Origin: Marinilabiliaceae bacterium ANBcel2
Lineage (GTDB): Bacteria > Bacteroidota > Bacteroidia > Bacteroidales > Marinilabiliaceae
Assembly (NCBI GenBank): GCA_029688995.1
Contig: JARULA010000001.1
Location: 620,001-684,000 of the forward strand
Length of the DNA: 64,000 nucleotides
Direction: 5' to 3'
The position numbers were made by a program, and so were the translations under genes. Below, piece by piece: positions 9,901 through 24,900 of this stretch. The notes under the pieces are model-generated. The model was not told the origin of the DNA and made no database searches. It saw only the letters and a program-made list of their open reading frames with translations. Position 1 is the first letter of the stretch. Each line of letters opens with the position of its first letter.

Positions 9901-12900
9901 TCTCCGGCATTAATCCTCTCCCATGACCCCTCTCCCAGTTCGGGGATAGTGGCATTTAAATAGACCTCATCGGTACAAACTCTACGTTCACGTCCCGCAT
10001 ACGCTTCTGATGGCTCATTATTTACAATGGTAATAACATCCTGTGAACTACAGTAATCGGTAGATATTTCATAAATAAGCTCATTGCGTCCGGGAGCAAG
10101 ATCATAAACGCGATTACCTTCAAATCGGGCATTACCAACAGAACCTATTCTCCATGATGCCTCACCATAGGTAGGAACATTAGGTTGAAGACGAAATTCA
10201 TCGGTACATATCTCAACATCTTCACCCGCAATAGCCTCGGTAGGCGTACCATTTATAATTGTAACTGTATCTGAGGTTAAACAACCCTCTTTTGTAATAG
10301 TGTATATATACCTATTCTCACCATATGCCATATTTTCAACGCGCGTATTAGGATCTGACGAATCAACAAACTCTCCCCCACCAGAATAGAGCGACCATTC
10401 ACCTGTACCAAGATTGTGCCCCGGAATATTACCTTCAAGATCGAACCAGGTTTCACAAACAGCATCATCATATCCTGCACGGGCCTGATCAGGTTGATTA
10501 TTTGTAATAACAACCTCATCGCTACTTGAAGTATTAGCCGAATGAATTGTCCAGCGAAGAATGTTTTCATCAGGACCAAGATTGCGAGCCCAGGTACGGG
10601 GATCGTGCGGATCGTCAAAAGTTGCAGACCCCTGAACAACGGTCCATTCACCCAACGCAACATCAGGATCATTACCATTAAGCCTTACAAAATTTTCACA
10701 AACACTCTCATCGGCTCCGGCATTAGCAGCAATAACTTCACCATTAGTAATAACAACTGTTTCGGTTACAGAACAGTCCCCATTTGTTACTATCCACCTA
10801 AAGGTATTCTCTCCCCTTCTAATATTCTCAACTGCTGTACGAGGATCTGATGGATCAACAATATCGGCTCCCCCGGAAATCAACATCCACTCACCTTCAC
10901 CCTGATAAAGAGGAAGAGCCTGCATATTTGTAACTTGTGAAGCAATATTTTGATTTGGACCCGCATCTACGGGAACTATATCGTTGCCCGAAATTGAAGC
11001 AGGCATATCATTAGTAACATAAACTATATCAGATGACTCGCAACCGTCATAATTGATAGTCCAGACAAAACCATTAAGACCATAATCCACTCCTCCTACA
11101 GTCAACTCCGAATTACCTTCAGAACCAGAAGGGATAGTAGCCCCTCCCTCACCCTGAAGCACTCTCCACTCACCTTCCATTCCCTCAGGAACTTCACTGC
11201 CATTTAAAGTAACAGTGCGCGAGCAACTAACAAAGTCATCACCGGCATCCACCTCAACATGCCGGTTATTTACAACTAAATCAGCCTTCGAAGTACATGC
11301 ACCATTGGTAATGGTCCACCTTAAAATATTTTCACCATGACCCAATCGATCAACAAAAGTTTCAGGATTATCACGTTCGGCAAATCTGGCACTACCCGAA
11401 ACAACACTCCATCTACCTGACCCAACATCAGGTGTATTAGCTGATAACTCAGTTTCAAAAGAGCAGAGATCAAGATCAGATCCTACCGATGCAGTGGACG
11501 GAGTGTCATTTGTGATGGTAACCTGATCACTGGTGGTACACCCATACTTAGTAACACTCCACTCAAAAATATTATCTCCTCTATCTAACTCAGTAACAAG
11601 AGTGTTTGGATCACCTCCATCAACGAAAGATCCTCCTCCATCAATTAAAGACCAATAACCGGTAGTTGAACCATCCAGGGCTGAACCTTCAAGGGTTACA
11701 AAATTATCACAAACAACATCATCCCTGCCGGCATCTACTTCTACTATATTGTTTCGTACAACAACCTCACTATAACTAGAGCAGCCACCCTTAGAGATAG
11801 TCCACCTAAAAATATTTTCACCTCTGCTTATATCGGTAATATCAATCTCAGCATCATCCCTGTCTGATATATTTCCATACCCTTTAACTATACTCCATCT
11901 GCCGCTTCCTTCCTCTGGAACATTGGCTCTCAACGTTATTTCATCGCTGCAAAGATCTACTAAAGCCGGACCTTCAATAGTAGCTTCATCAACCTGATTA
12001 TTAACAACCTCAACCTCAGCATAACTATCACATCCATTTTGGGTGATAGTCCATCTCAACCGATTTAATCCGGGATATAAATCATGAACATCAGTCTCTG
12101 CTGTGGTGGCCGATTCAAATGAAACAGCAGAAGACTCAGGATAAACTGCACTCCACTCCCCTGTCACATTATCAAAATCAGGCAGTGATGTTCCCGTAAC
12201 AACTACCGAACCGTCACATACAACATCACTCTCGACAGAAGCATTAACAGGTAATGTGTTATTACGTATTACAACCTCATCAAAATCGACACAGCCGTTA
12301 TCAGTAGTAACTTTCCATTGAAAATGAACATCACCTCTACTTAAATTAGATACAACAGATGATGGATCTTCGTTATCCTCAATAATAGCTGATCCAAATC
12401 CGGGTATAACACTCCATTCACCACTCCAGGATGATTCATGATGATCTGTTCGTGCATTTAAAACAGCATCAGTTTCACATACATTTTGATTCAACCCTGC
12501 ATCGGCTATCGGATTAGGATGTATAGTAACTTCTATTTCAGCACTCTCAATAGACTCTCCACACTCATTATAAGGAGTTACTTTAATTATACCGGAATAT
12601 TGGTCAAGTTGTGGATCAATATCTACTAAAATATAATTACCTCCATTTCCATCAACAGTAAACCCATTAGGTAGTTCCCAATTGTAACCAGAAGCATCGG
12701 GCAGAGGATCAATATAATATGGAACTCTTGTTGAACCTGCGCAAAGATCTGTCTCTCCAACTATTTCACCTATATCCTGAGGGAGCTTATCAACATTTAT
12801 ATAGATTCTTCTAACTGGTCCGGCACCACAACCATTAGTACCATAAACCGAAATATATCCCGACTCTGCCTCTTCTGAAAACTCAACGGTAATATTACGG

Positions 12901-15900
12901 GTACCATTACCCTGTACAACCTCTGCCCCAAAAGGAACTTCCCATATATAACCGGTAGCATAATTTATCTCATCTACATAATATTCAACTTGCGATGTTT
13001 GACATGCTCTCTCTTCTCCATAAATCTCTGAAGGGTAAACCGGCAGTTGATTAACTAAAACTTTAACTTCCGATCCCTGAACAACCCCATCACAATTAAT
13101 CTCTCCGGCATTGCTGTCAACGATAGATGTTATACGATAAGTTGTAGTTATAGATGGAGAGACAACAAATTCAAAATAGTCCTCATCCTGCGTTAACATA
13201 TCCTCACTAACAGTGCGACTCTTCTCTTCAACAACCTCATTACCGTTAATATCAACAACCTCCTCATAGTAGATTCTCCACGGAGCTCCATCTAAAGAAG
13301 AAAAATGGAATCTTAAATGGGTCTCATCACCTCTGCAAATAACAGGATCGCTATCTCCTCCGGTAAGTTCAACAGTAGTTAAAGGCTCAACAATAATCTC
13401 GGCACTTCCCGACACTGTACCTCTGCAGTAAGAGTCACTCACTTCAACCAGCTCATAACTGGTTGACTCCTCGGGAGAGACCTCCAAAATATATGGTGAA
13501 GAGGTGATATCAGTTATTGTATACTCATTGGTACCATCACTATATATTATAGTCCATGGTCCATTTCCAGTTAAATCAAAACCAATATTACGGCTATCAC
13601 CATAGCACATTCGACCATCTCCATAAACAGATGCAGTAGGTAACGGATTCATAATTACGGTAGCCTCCCCTGTGCCATATCCCTTTAAACAGTCACTATC
13701 TGCAGCCCTAACCTCTGCAACACTATATTTAGTAATACTATTTACAGGATAATCCTGAGGCTCAAAGAAGTAGCTGGAATTATCAACTCTGTAACTGTTA
13801 CCATCATTTAAAGTTACATCTAAATGTGTTGACTCATCATCAGGATCAATAGTCCATCCCCTTACAGAAATATTTAAAAGTGGTTTTTCACCTTCACAAA
13901 CATATTGATCATCTGGTTGAACAGTTATATTAACCTCAGCCTCGGGCTGATTTATAACAACCTCTTTTTCAATAAAACAGTCATTGTATATATTATAAGT
14001 TCCATCTCCGTATCCCTCTTCAAAAGAGTTGTTATCACCTTTAACTCTCTTAACATTACTATCATCAATAAGACGAACAATATAGCTTCCTGCCGGCAAA
14101 TTATCAAAAGTAAAATCTTCGTTGGGTGAAATATGCTCATAAGAACCGGTTTGTGCAGGACCACCCAATAAAGCAATATAATACTCCTTATTATCTACAG
14201 GAACACCTCCGCCAGCTGAAAGAGTTATAGATCCGGTTAAACTTTCGTAGCAATCAACATCCACTCTGTCGGTTATTGCTAAATTTAATTTATCAGGTTG
14301 CAAAATAGTTACATCATCTCTTACTTCAGATCCATTTGCATCAACTGCAACTACCTCATAATCACCCGCATTTAATTCAGAAACAGTTAAACGGTTAGAG
14401 TTTATAACTTCCTCTACAACCTCTGTTCCCTTATATAATGTCAAAGAAGTGTACGGCAAAGTTCCTCCACTAACTGTAACATCAATTTTACCATTACTAC
14501 TATTACGACATGCACCGGCATTTAACTTTTCAATAAACATTGAAAGCTCTTCACCAGGCTGATCAACAATAATATTTTCAATGGCAGTGAAACATCCGTT
14601 GCCATCAAAGACTTCCACTCTATATAAACCTGCCGGAAGATCAGATGCAACAGTAGAATTACTCTGCTCTTCTAACAAATCATAATCATCCAGATCATTA
14701 TCAAAAACAGACCATTCAATTTGATAAGAGCCCGAACCACCTGACACTACTATGGAAATAGAGCCACTACTTTCACCGGTTACTGCAACATGCTCCACAT
14801 CATAACTTTCTATCAACAGCTCCTCATCAGGCTCAGGAACATTATAAGGGCCAAAATTGTACTGACAACTATTCCCATCTGTAATTACCAGATAATAATC
14901 GCCAGCTACCAACCCATCAATGTTTTGAGCATCAGGGCTCATTAAATTAGCCGGTCCTGTCCAGTTGAATGAGTATGGCTCTGTTCCACCTTCAATATCA
15001 ATTCCGATAGAGCCGGTGGCTTCTCCACGACAGAGAACCTCTTCAATATTTACATCGGTAACAACCACACCATCATCTGGCTGATTAACAGTAAAGGAAC
15101 GAGTTACTGAACATGAAGAGAGTTCATCATCGGTAATTGTAACGGTATAACTACCTGCAACCAAATTATCAACACTCTTATCTGATGAGGTAAAACCATC
15201 AGGTCCGTTCCAACTATAGATATAATTACCGCTTCCACCTGCAACGGTCAAAGAAATTGCGCCGTTATGGCCGCCAAAACATCTCACATCTGTAATAGAC
15301 TTGTCAACCTCTATTTTATGGATAGGCTCAAGTTCAATCTCCAGTTCATAAGAACATCCGGGATCCCCTTTGGAGTTACTGTCAGTAAGAGTAACGGTAT
15401 AAACACCCGGTGATAGCCCACTCTGATTTCTTGAGTCTGTAATTAACCCGGATCCATCATCACTACTCCACTCATAGGAGTATGGAGCAACACCATTAAC
15501 GGGAGTTAATTCAATTGCACCATCATTACTTCCCTCACAAAGAGGATGAGAAGCTACATACTCAACCTCAAGAGGCTTAACTAAAGATACCGATCTTTCA
15601 ACATAACAGTTGCGGGTTGTTCCAACATCAATCATAGTAACTGTATATTCACCACCCGGTAAATCGGTACGTATATCATCTCCGGAAACCTCACCCGCTC
15701 CGGGACCATCCCAGTTAAACTTATAATCTCCGGTTCCACCTCCTGCGTTTAAAATCTCAATACTATTTTCCCCATCACAGTTTGTATCATTAATCTCAAG
15801 CTCAAAGGTGAGCTCTTCGGGCTCATCAATAACAAAAGTCTCTTCATTTATACAACCTCTCTCATCTGCTACCCTAACATTATAAGAGCCCCCTGTTAAT

Positions 15901-18900
15901 TTACTTTGATCACCTACTCCCTGTTGAATTCCCGAACCATTAGTCGTAGTCCAGTGATAGTCATACAACCCTGACCCTCCGTTAACATCTAATTCTATAG
16001 AGCCATTATTATCTCCATAGCACTCAATATTTGAGGTAACACCAGAAATAATCAAAGGTGCAGGCTCCCTAACTTCAACCTCATACTCTACACTATAAAA
16101 TTGATCACTATCTTCACAATATTGATTATTGTCAGTAATAACAACTTCATAAATACCTGCTTCAACATTGGTTATATCACGTGTTGAAGCATTAAAACCA
16201 TTATCGCCAATCCAATCATAACTGTATGAACCACTCCCACCTGTAATCTCTAAAACAACTCTTCCGCCATTACCTCCTGCACATGTAACATCAGTAACAG
16301 AAACATCTACATTAATATCACCATAAACAGAAATATTTTCTCTTACCGAACAGCCATTATCATCAATTATTTGAACACCATACTCACCCGACCGCGAAAT
16401 ATTATCAATAGTAAGTTGATCATCTGAAATATCAAACTCTCCTGCTCCACTCCAGTTAAAAGTATAAGGTTCTACTCCTCCCGACAATCCGCTAAGTTGA
16501 ACACTCCTATTGTATTGATCATCACATTCAAGATGTGACTCAAAGTAAAACTCAATTCTATCAGGCTCATTAACAGTAAATGTTTTAGCTGCACTACATC
16601 CATCCTCATCAATCACCTCAAGAGAATAGGTGCCGGGTGATAACCCACTAATACGATCTTCACCTGCCTCAGTTGAACCATTCCAATAATACTCTACATT
16701 AGAAAGTGCATTTTCAACCTCATTTATAATAATTGAACCATTATCCTCACCATAACAGGTTATGTCATTTACAGTACCATTTATAATTAATCTCCTACTC
16801 TCATTAAGAATATATGAATACTCATTTGTGCATCCTCGCTCAACATCCTCAAGAAGTAAGGTGTAAACTCCTGAACGCAATCCAGAAATGTCACGTGTTG
16901 ATGCGCTATATCCGGGATCTCCTTCACGACTCCAACTGTAACTGTAATTACCACTTCCTCCGGTTATCTGCAAATTGATAGAACCATCATTGGAGCCAGG
17001 ACAAACAGGATGAAGTATAGTTTCTGAAACATCTATATTTTCAAGCTCAAATTGATACTCAAAAAGACATTTTGTTGAACTTGTTGAATTAAGATCGGTT
17101 ACCTTCAAGTTATAAAGCCCCTCGGGTAAGCCATCAATATAAACCTCTCTCTCCCCGGGATTAACCGAGGGGTCAAATGGTGAAACAGTATAGCCATACT
17201 CGGTACCACTCTCATGCAGCAAAGAGACTCTATAGTGATAAAAATCTTCAACAGCTCTTCCTCCCAAAATATTAAAACTCAACTGACCTAAATCACCCTC
17301 TTCACACCCAATGGAGTGAGTAATATCTGAAACAACCATCTCCCCTGGTTCTGTAACAGTAACTGTATGAGTTATAATACAGTCGTTATAATCCTGTAAT
17401 TCAAAAGTATAATCTCCTGCAGTTAAATCTGATATTCGAAGAGAGCTCCCGTTCCAGGAGTTTACACCTCCTGTAGAGCTCCAAACAATATTATAAGGAG
17501 TAGTTCCTCCATTTGCCGTAATAACAATTTCACCGCTGTTATCACCATAACATGTAGAGATATTATATACTTCAGTATTAATAGATAGTTGATTTGGTTC
17601 ACCAATTACAATATCACCTGATGTTATCTCGCACAGAGTGTTATGCTCACTAGCAGTTACTCTATATACTCCTGCTTCAATATTATTAATAGTATGCTGA
17701 TCTTCTTCGGTAATTACATTCCACTCTTCATTTTCACTATCATACTCTTCCCACTCATAATAAAATATTGTTCCTTCGGGACGACCTTCAACATTAACGG
17801 TAATGTAACCATTATCCCCTCCATTACAGGAGACATGCCGCTTCTCTGAAACCAAAATATCAAGCTCCTCAGGTTCATTGAGCGTAATAGAAGATCGATA
17901 GATACAGCCATTATTATCTGTCACTTTAACATTATAACTGCCTGAATTGGATAGATTTTCAAGTGTAACAATATTATCTTCACCCAGAAGTCCCTCACGT
18001 GAAAATTGAGGACCACTCCATATAACTTCGTATTGATTAATCTCTGACTGGTCACGATCGGTATAACTGCGCAGTTGAATCACTCCATCACCTGCACCAT
18101 AACATGAGATATGATCATCAACGACCAGATCAACTTCAAAAGATAGTGGCTCATCAATTGTAATAACATGCTCTACTTCATGACCGGCAGCATCACTTAC
18201 TAAAACGGTATAGGTTCCTGATATTAAAGAAGCAATTTCAAAATTGGAATCGCTAACAGTCTCACTACCGTTTACAACATCTCCGGTTGAAAGATTGCCT
18301 TCCCAGTCAATTGTGTAGGGCGGACCGTCACTGCGGGCTATCGAAACAGTTATTCGTCCGTCATCTCCTCCATAACAGCTAACATCATCATATCCAAAAT
18401 CTACAGCTAACTCACCGGGTTCAGTAATTGTTACCGCAAAATCATCTACACAATTCTCGCCCGAAGACTCAATATGCACTATATACTCACCCGATATTAA
18501 CCCTTCATACAATAGAGAGTGTTCTGTTGTGGTGATACTCTCTGAAGGATTATCAGGATCGGGATAAGTTAATGTTACGTTATAAGGAGCATTTTGTCCT
18601 GAAATATTATTAACAGAGATAACTCCATCCGAGGAGTCATGCAAAGAGAGGTGAGTAACATCAATATCTACTGTAAGTTCATCGGGCTGAGAAACCGCGA
18701 ACTCCTGCTCTGTAACACAGCCATTCGCATCTTTAACCTCAATTTTATACTCACCAAACTGCAACTCTTCAAAAAGATAATTACCATTACTGTTGTCTAT
18801 TACACCATCATAATAAACCCATGCTGAATTACTATTTTCCCTAAATAGCAAAAAATCGGCACCTTCAGAAGAGGCACCTCCTGCAACAAAAATATGAGCT

Positions 18901-21900
18901 GATCCATTAAAAGATCCCCGACAATCAACATCAATTATCTCTATATCGGTTATCTCAAAAACCTCAGGCTCTTCTATTAAAACATCAAACAGATCTAACT
19001 TATAACAGCCTGTGTCTGACTCACGCACGGATACTAAATAACTCCCCGCTGACAATCCGTCAAACCTTCTGCTACCTTGCCATGTTAAACCACCATCTAT
19101 ACTATATTCATAATCACGACCATCTGAGGGCAAAACTCTAAAGTGTCCATCACTGCCACCATTACAACTTACATTACTGGTAAATTCTTCTTGCTCTTCG
19201 GCACTAAAATCTTCAGGTGATAGAAGCTCTATCTCATCACTTAAAACAGCACAGCCATTAATATCAACAGCTTTCACTCTATATCTTCCCGATGACAGAT
19301 TATCTATAACTGAACCGGTAGCCAAGGATTCCCACTCTCCAGAAGTGTTATCAAAAGTTGACCAACGATACTCATAATCACCCTCACCACCAACGGCAAC
19401 AGCTGATACTATACCATCCGATTCTCCATAACATGAAGCATCTTTATCGACAGAGGCAGTAACATCTAAACTAAAGTCATTTGCTACACTATAAATGTAA
19501 TCTAATTCACAACCTTCAACTACATCTGTAACGGTAACACTGTATTCTCCTGCCGAGAGCTCGCTAACATCACGACTATCAGCCGAAAAACCATCTACAC
19601 CATCCCAATCAAATTCATACTCTCCGGAACCACCATATACAGTTAAAGAGATTGAGCCATCATCAACGCCCGAACAGGTAGCATGCATCACAGCAGCCTC
19701 TACTGTTAACGGAACTAACTCAAAGTCAAATTCAGGAGTACATAAAGCAGGATCACTTGAATTTTGATCCTCAATAGTAATATTATAATGACCGCGAGGC
19801 AGATTTTCTATTAAAACATCAATACTCTCTTGTGTAGAACTGTAAGAGTAAAACTGCGAATAGGTTTGATTATTTGTAGTATTTACAACACGTATAATAT
19901 AATTATAATTATCATCGCTATCTAACAATCCTCCCTCTACACTCATACTTATACGACCCGACAATGGATCGCACCCCATTGCATACTCAAAATCACTAAC
20001 TAAAATCTCCCCGGGCTGCGAAATATAAAGATCTTCTATTGATGAGCTGCAACCATTAGCATCAGTAACAGTAAAGGTGTAATACCCTTCGGTTAAATTA
20101 TCAGCAACAGCCAATCCCCCTCCACTCCAATCAAAACTAACTGTACCATAATCTACCTGATAAGGGGGAACACCTCCTGTTATATCTAAACGCACCTCAC
20201 CATTATCACCACCAAAACATGTTGTCACATTACGCTTGCTATCAATGGTAAGCTCAAGCTCAGAAGGCTCTTCAATATAGATGGGAGCAGAGAGAACTAT
20301 ACAACCTGCACCAACCTCCTGGGCTATTACTCGATAGATGCCACTTGAAAGATCATTAAGCTCACGACTATTTTCACTGCCTGAATAGGATTGCCAATCA
20401 GCATCACTATTCACACTACCTCCTTCAACCAGTTTTTCCCACTCATATTCAAACAAAGTGCCACCTGGACGACCGGTTACAGAAATTAAAATTTCTCCAT
20501 TACTATCTCCATAGCAGGAGATATCACTTCTGTTAATAACATCCACACCCAATTCAAGAGGTTGGTCAATTACAAACTCTTGTGACTGAGTACATCCCTT
20601 CTCATCTTCAACATAAATTTCATACTCACCAACGACCAAGCTATTTATAGTAACACTCTCTCCGGGAGAAATCTCACCATTAAATCCTGGCCCTCCATTT
20701 AAAGGCACAATATTATAACTGTAATAATGAGTTCCATTATCATCAAAAGGCACTCCTCCCGAAGCAGAAAAGGATACTACTCCATTGGATTCACCATAAC
20801 AGGTAACATCACCCTCTTTAGTAAAATTCAATTCAACACCATCGGGAGTGATTAACTCTATGGTTTCAGTAACCACCGGATTATCAGACGCATCAGCTAT
20901 TTGAGCAATGTATGTACCCGCAGGCAATCCTTCATAATAAGCATACCCTTCACCTGAACCGGTTTTGGCAACTTCAACACCTCCTCTGTAGAGAACTATG
21001 GAGTAAGCAGGAACACCACCTAAAGCAGAGAGAGAAATTCTACCATTCTCCTCTCCGTAACAAGGACCGGGATGAGTGATATCTATGTTCAAGCCTAAAG
21101 GTTGACCGGGCTCATTAACCACGATATTATTATAGGCATGAGAACAACCATTAAGATCAATAACCTCTACTGAATAGTTACCGGCTTCTAAACCAACCTG
21201 CTGAAAAACTCCGGAAGTAAGTTCATCGGAAATATCATCACCGTTAAGATTCTCACCTTCCCAAATTATTTCACTATAAGATCCTTCATCGGTAACTCCG
21301 CCAGTAACAGAAATAGAAATTGAACCATCACTGCCTCCGGGAGTTGAAACATGATTAATAGTCTCAACATCAATAACAATTTGTGAATCGGGCTGATCTA
21401 TTTCAAATTCAATCTCATCACTACAACCATTATCATCAAAGCCCCTGACAAGATATGACCCGGCGTTTAGATTGTCAAAGAGGTGAGATTGGAGATCGGT
21501 ATAGTGTGCAGAAGATTTCCATACCCAGTCACTATTTTCAAATTGATAGAGTCGATAAATAACCCCATTATCAGATGCTCCACCACCGCCTGTAACCGAA
21601 ATTGCTCCATCTTCGCCCTGATAGCAGGTAACATGTGACTCCACACTACCTGATAAAACAAAATCGGAGTCAGGTTCAATAACCTCAATCTCTATAGAGG
21701 AGCTACATCCATTTATATCTTCAACCAAAACCTCATACACCCCGGCACTTAAATCTTCATAACTATATTGTGGAGTTCCATTGTCATACCAATTGTCGCC
21801 ATCATCAACAGAAAATCTATAATCACCTGACCCACCCGATGCACGAATGGTAAAAGAGCCATCACCGGCTCCCCTGCAACTAACCGGATTCTCCTCTACC

Positions 21901-24900
21901 AACCCAACAGATAGTTCAGAAGAGGGCTGTTCCAAAATAATATTGGAGTATTGATAGCTACATCCATTTTCATCAAAAACAGTTACACTATATGTACCTG
22001 CCGGTAAGTTTTCAAACAGAGGGGAACTTTGAGCATCTCGCGAAACCTCTCCACTTAACTGGTAAACATAATTACCAACTCCTCCTGAGGCTGAAACAGA
22101 AAGCGACCCATCATTGCCCAAATAACACAAAGGATTGCTCTTATCATAACTATCTATGGTTAAAAGAGATGGCTCATTTATTACGATTTCAATAGAAGAG
22201 GATTCACAACTACTATAATCAGCATCTCTTACCTTTACCAAATAAGTACCTGCGGTAAGACTCTGATATAAAGGACTATCATTCCATGCTCCATTATTTA
22301 CAGAAAATTGATAATTTCCGGAACCTCCTGTTGCTGTAACTTCAAAAGCACCATCATCACCATTATGGCAAGTAACATCTATATGCTCACTAACTCTTTC
22401 ACTAATAGTTAACTCCTGAGGTTGAGTAATAATAACAGCTGAGCTAAGTTCATAAATACATCTGGGGTAATTTCTATCTCTAACATAAACAGGGTAAGTA
22501 CCTGCTGATAGATTTTGGAAAGTACGCTCACTGCCACCTTCAACATCAGGATTACGCCAATTATTTTGATCGATAGAAAATTGATACTCAGCATCTGCAG
22601 CTCCTCCTGATGCAACAACAACAAACTCCCCCGTAGTTGAACCATAGCATTCAACGTTAATTCTTTCAGACTCTACCTCAGTAAGATATATAGCAGGAAC
22701 CATATCAACCTCTATAACCTCACTCACCTCACACCCATTTGCATCGGTCACAGTAACAGTATAATCACCTGCAGGAACATTCACTATTGCCAATCCGTTA
22801 TTTGCGGTAAAAGCAACCTCATCTCCGTTACTATCATGCCAAACAATATCATAATCGGGAGTTCCGCCATTTATGTCAAAAATTTGGGCACCACCTTCAC
22901 AGTCATCTCCAATAGTACAATCACCACATGCAGCCGGAGATGATGAAAAGTTAAATGAGATTTCTGCAGCAGGTTGAGTTACTTCGACACCACGAGTTGA
23001 AGCTATAGTACAACCAATATTATCAACAACATCAACCTCATACTCGCCGGCCGATAAATTTGCAAACCTGCCGGAGTTATTACTGTTAAGTAGATCTCCG
23101 TTACTATTATAGAGATAATAACTATACGGTGCTGACCCACCTGAAGCTGAAACCTCAACTTCTCCATTATTGTCGCCATAACATGATACTGGTATAACAC
23201 TCTCAAAATCAAGCGACACCTCATTAATAACAATATCAACCTCACCATCCATTAGTTGCATACAGTCAGTTGATATATTGCGAGCCATAACACTATAAGC
23301 TCCCTCTGCTGTTTGATTACCAAAGCTGATCTCACCACCTGATCCCTCCTCAGTTACAGAAACTGGTAAAGGATTACCATTTAAATAAAGCTCATACTCA
23401 ACACCTGTCTGTGAATTCGATAATAGCACTTCAACTCCCTCTTCTCCACTACAGTAGTAACCACCACCCTCAACACTATAGAGAGAGGGAGTTGACAAAA
23501 CCTCAATACTTTTTACTCTCTCAGAGGTACAACCATTAATATTCTCATATCTATAGGTGATTGTATATTCGCCAGCACTCATAACTGAAACATCCAAACG
23601 GGCTGTTCCATCATTATAATTTGTAAGAGCATCCGATGAAGAAGATATTGAGTAGGAACCTTCGGGTACGCCACTTCCATCGGAAAAAGTTGCGGTAAAC
23701 AGTACCTCGCCAATATTACGACAATAGGAGTAGTCATCTCCCGAAATGTTATCGTCAAAATTGACATATCTTACCGGATCAACAACAACTTCTTTTTCAA
23801 TAACATTAGAGCAGCCATTAGAGGGATGAACATACTCAAACTCAAACCGGTAAGTGCCCGGACCAACATATTGGGGGTCAAAATAGATGTCTGAAGTTGC
23901 ACCATCTAAAACTTCTATCTCATCAAAATAGTCGGGATCACCATTGCTGTCATAAACAAAAAGTGGAGAACGGCCTGAGGCACCAAATTGTGTAACTCTA
24001 AAAATAAAGTCCCCACTATTATCCTCTACATTTAATTCAATTCTATCGGGAGAATCAAATTCACAATAATTATCATTAACAATAACCTCTATATCAGGCA
24101 GATCAAGCACGGTGACAGTAAGTTGTGCTATTGCGTTACAATTACCCGAGGATACTTCACGATAGATAATATGGTCACCAACACCGGCTATGTACGGACT
24201 AAAACGATTACCGGAAATGTAAGCTGAAGAACCGGGAATATCTCCGTAGTATGTGCCGAACGGACTAGCATCGGGGGCAGGTTCTAAAACAACCTCACCT
24301 GAATTTAAGCAAAATTGAGTTATTCCCGACTCGGTAACAAAAGAGGCATCAAACTCCTCTTCAATAACAAACTCCTCATCTAAAATATTAGTACAACCCG
24401 CATCATCTTCAAACTCATAACGTACAATATAGTTCCCGGCATCCAGTAGTGAAGGATTAATCTCTAGTCTGTTATCCGAATCTGTTCCTATTTTACTGTT
24501 TATTAAAGATAAATCCCCATTTTCATCAACATAATAAACAGATAGAAGTCCCTCATCAGGATCTCCAATCTCAGGTGTACCATACCACTCAATAACAGCA
24601 TCATCCCAACAGTAAACATAATCAAGCGGATCTCCTTCAATTGAAAGGGTCACTCCTATTTGTATCTCATGCTCAACCTCACCAAGACAACCGGTCTCCT
24701 CATCAATATAAGTGTATATTATTGTATGCAGACCGTTACCAGCCTCCTCGGGATCAAAAATTGCAACTCCATCATCATAAAAAGATAAACCCTCTGATCC
24801 TGAAAAAGAGCCAGCCTCTATTGCATCACCACTATCAATAAAATATCCTTCCAGTAAAATATCACCCTCATCATAACAGATTAAAAGCTCCTCGCCCTCT

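Noticed and set aside
8600-10850. Several frames of 70-130 codons on both strands within the giant gene
   Set aside because: They are shadows of repeat-encoding DNA: low-complexity products with no signal, motif or ribosome site, all inside one long conserved frame.
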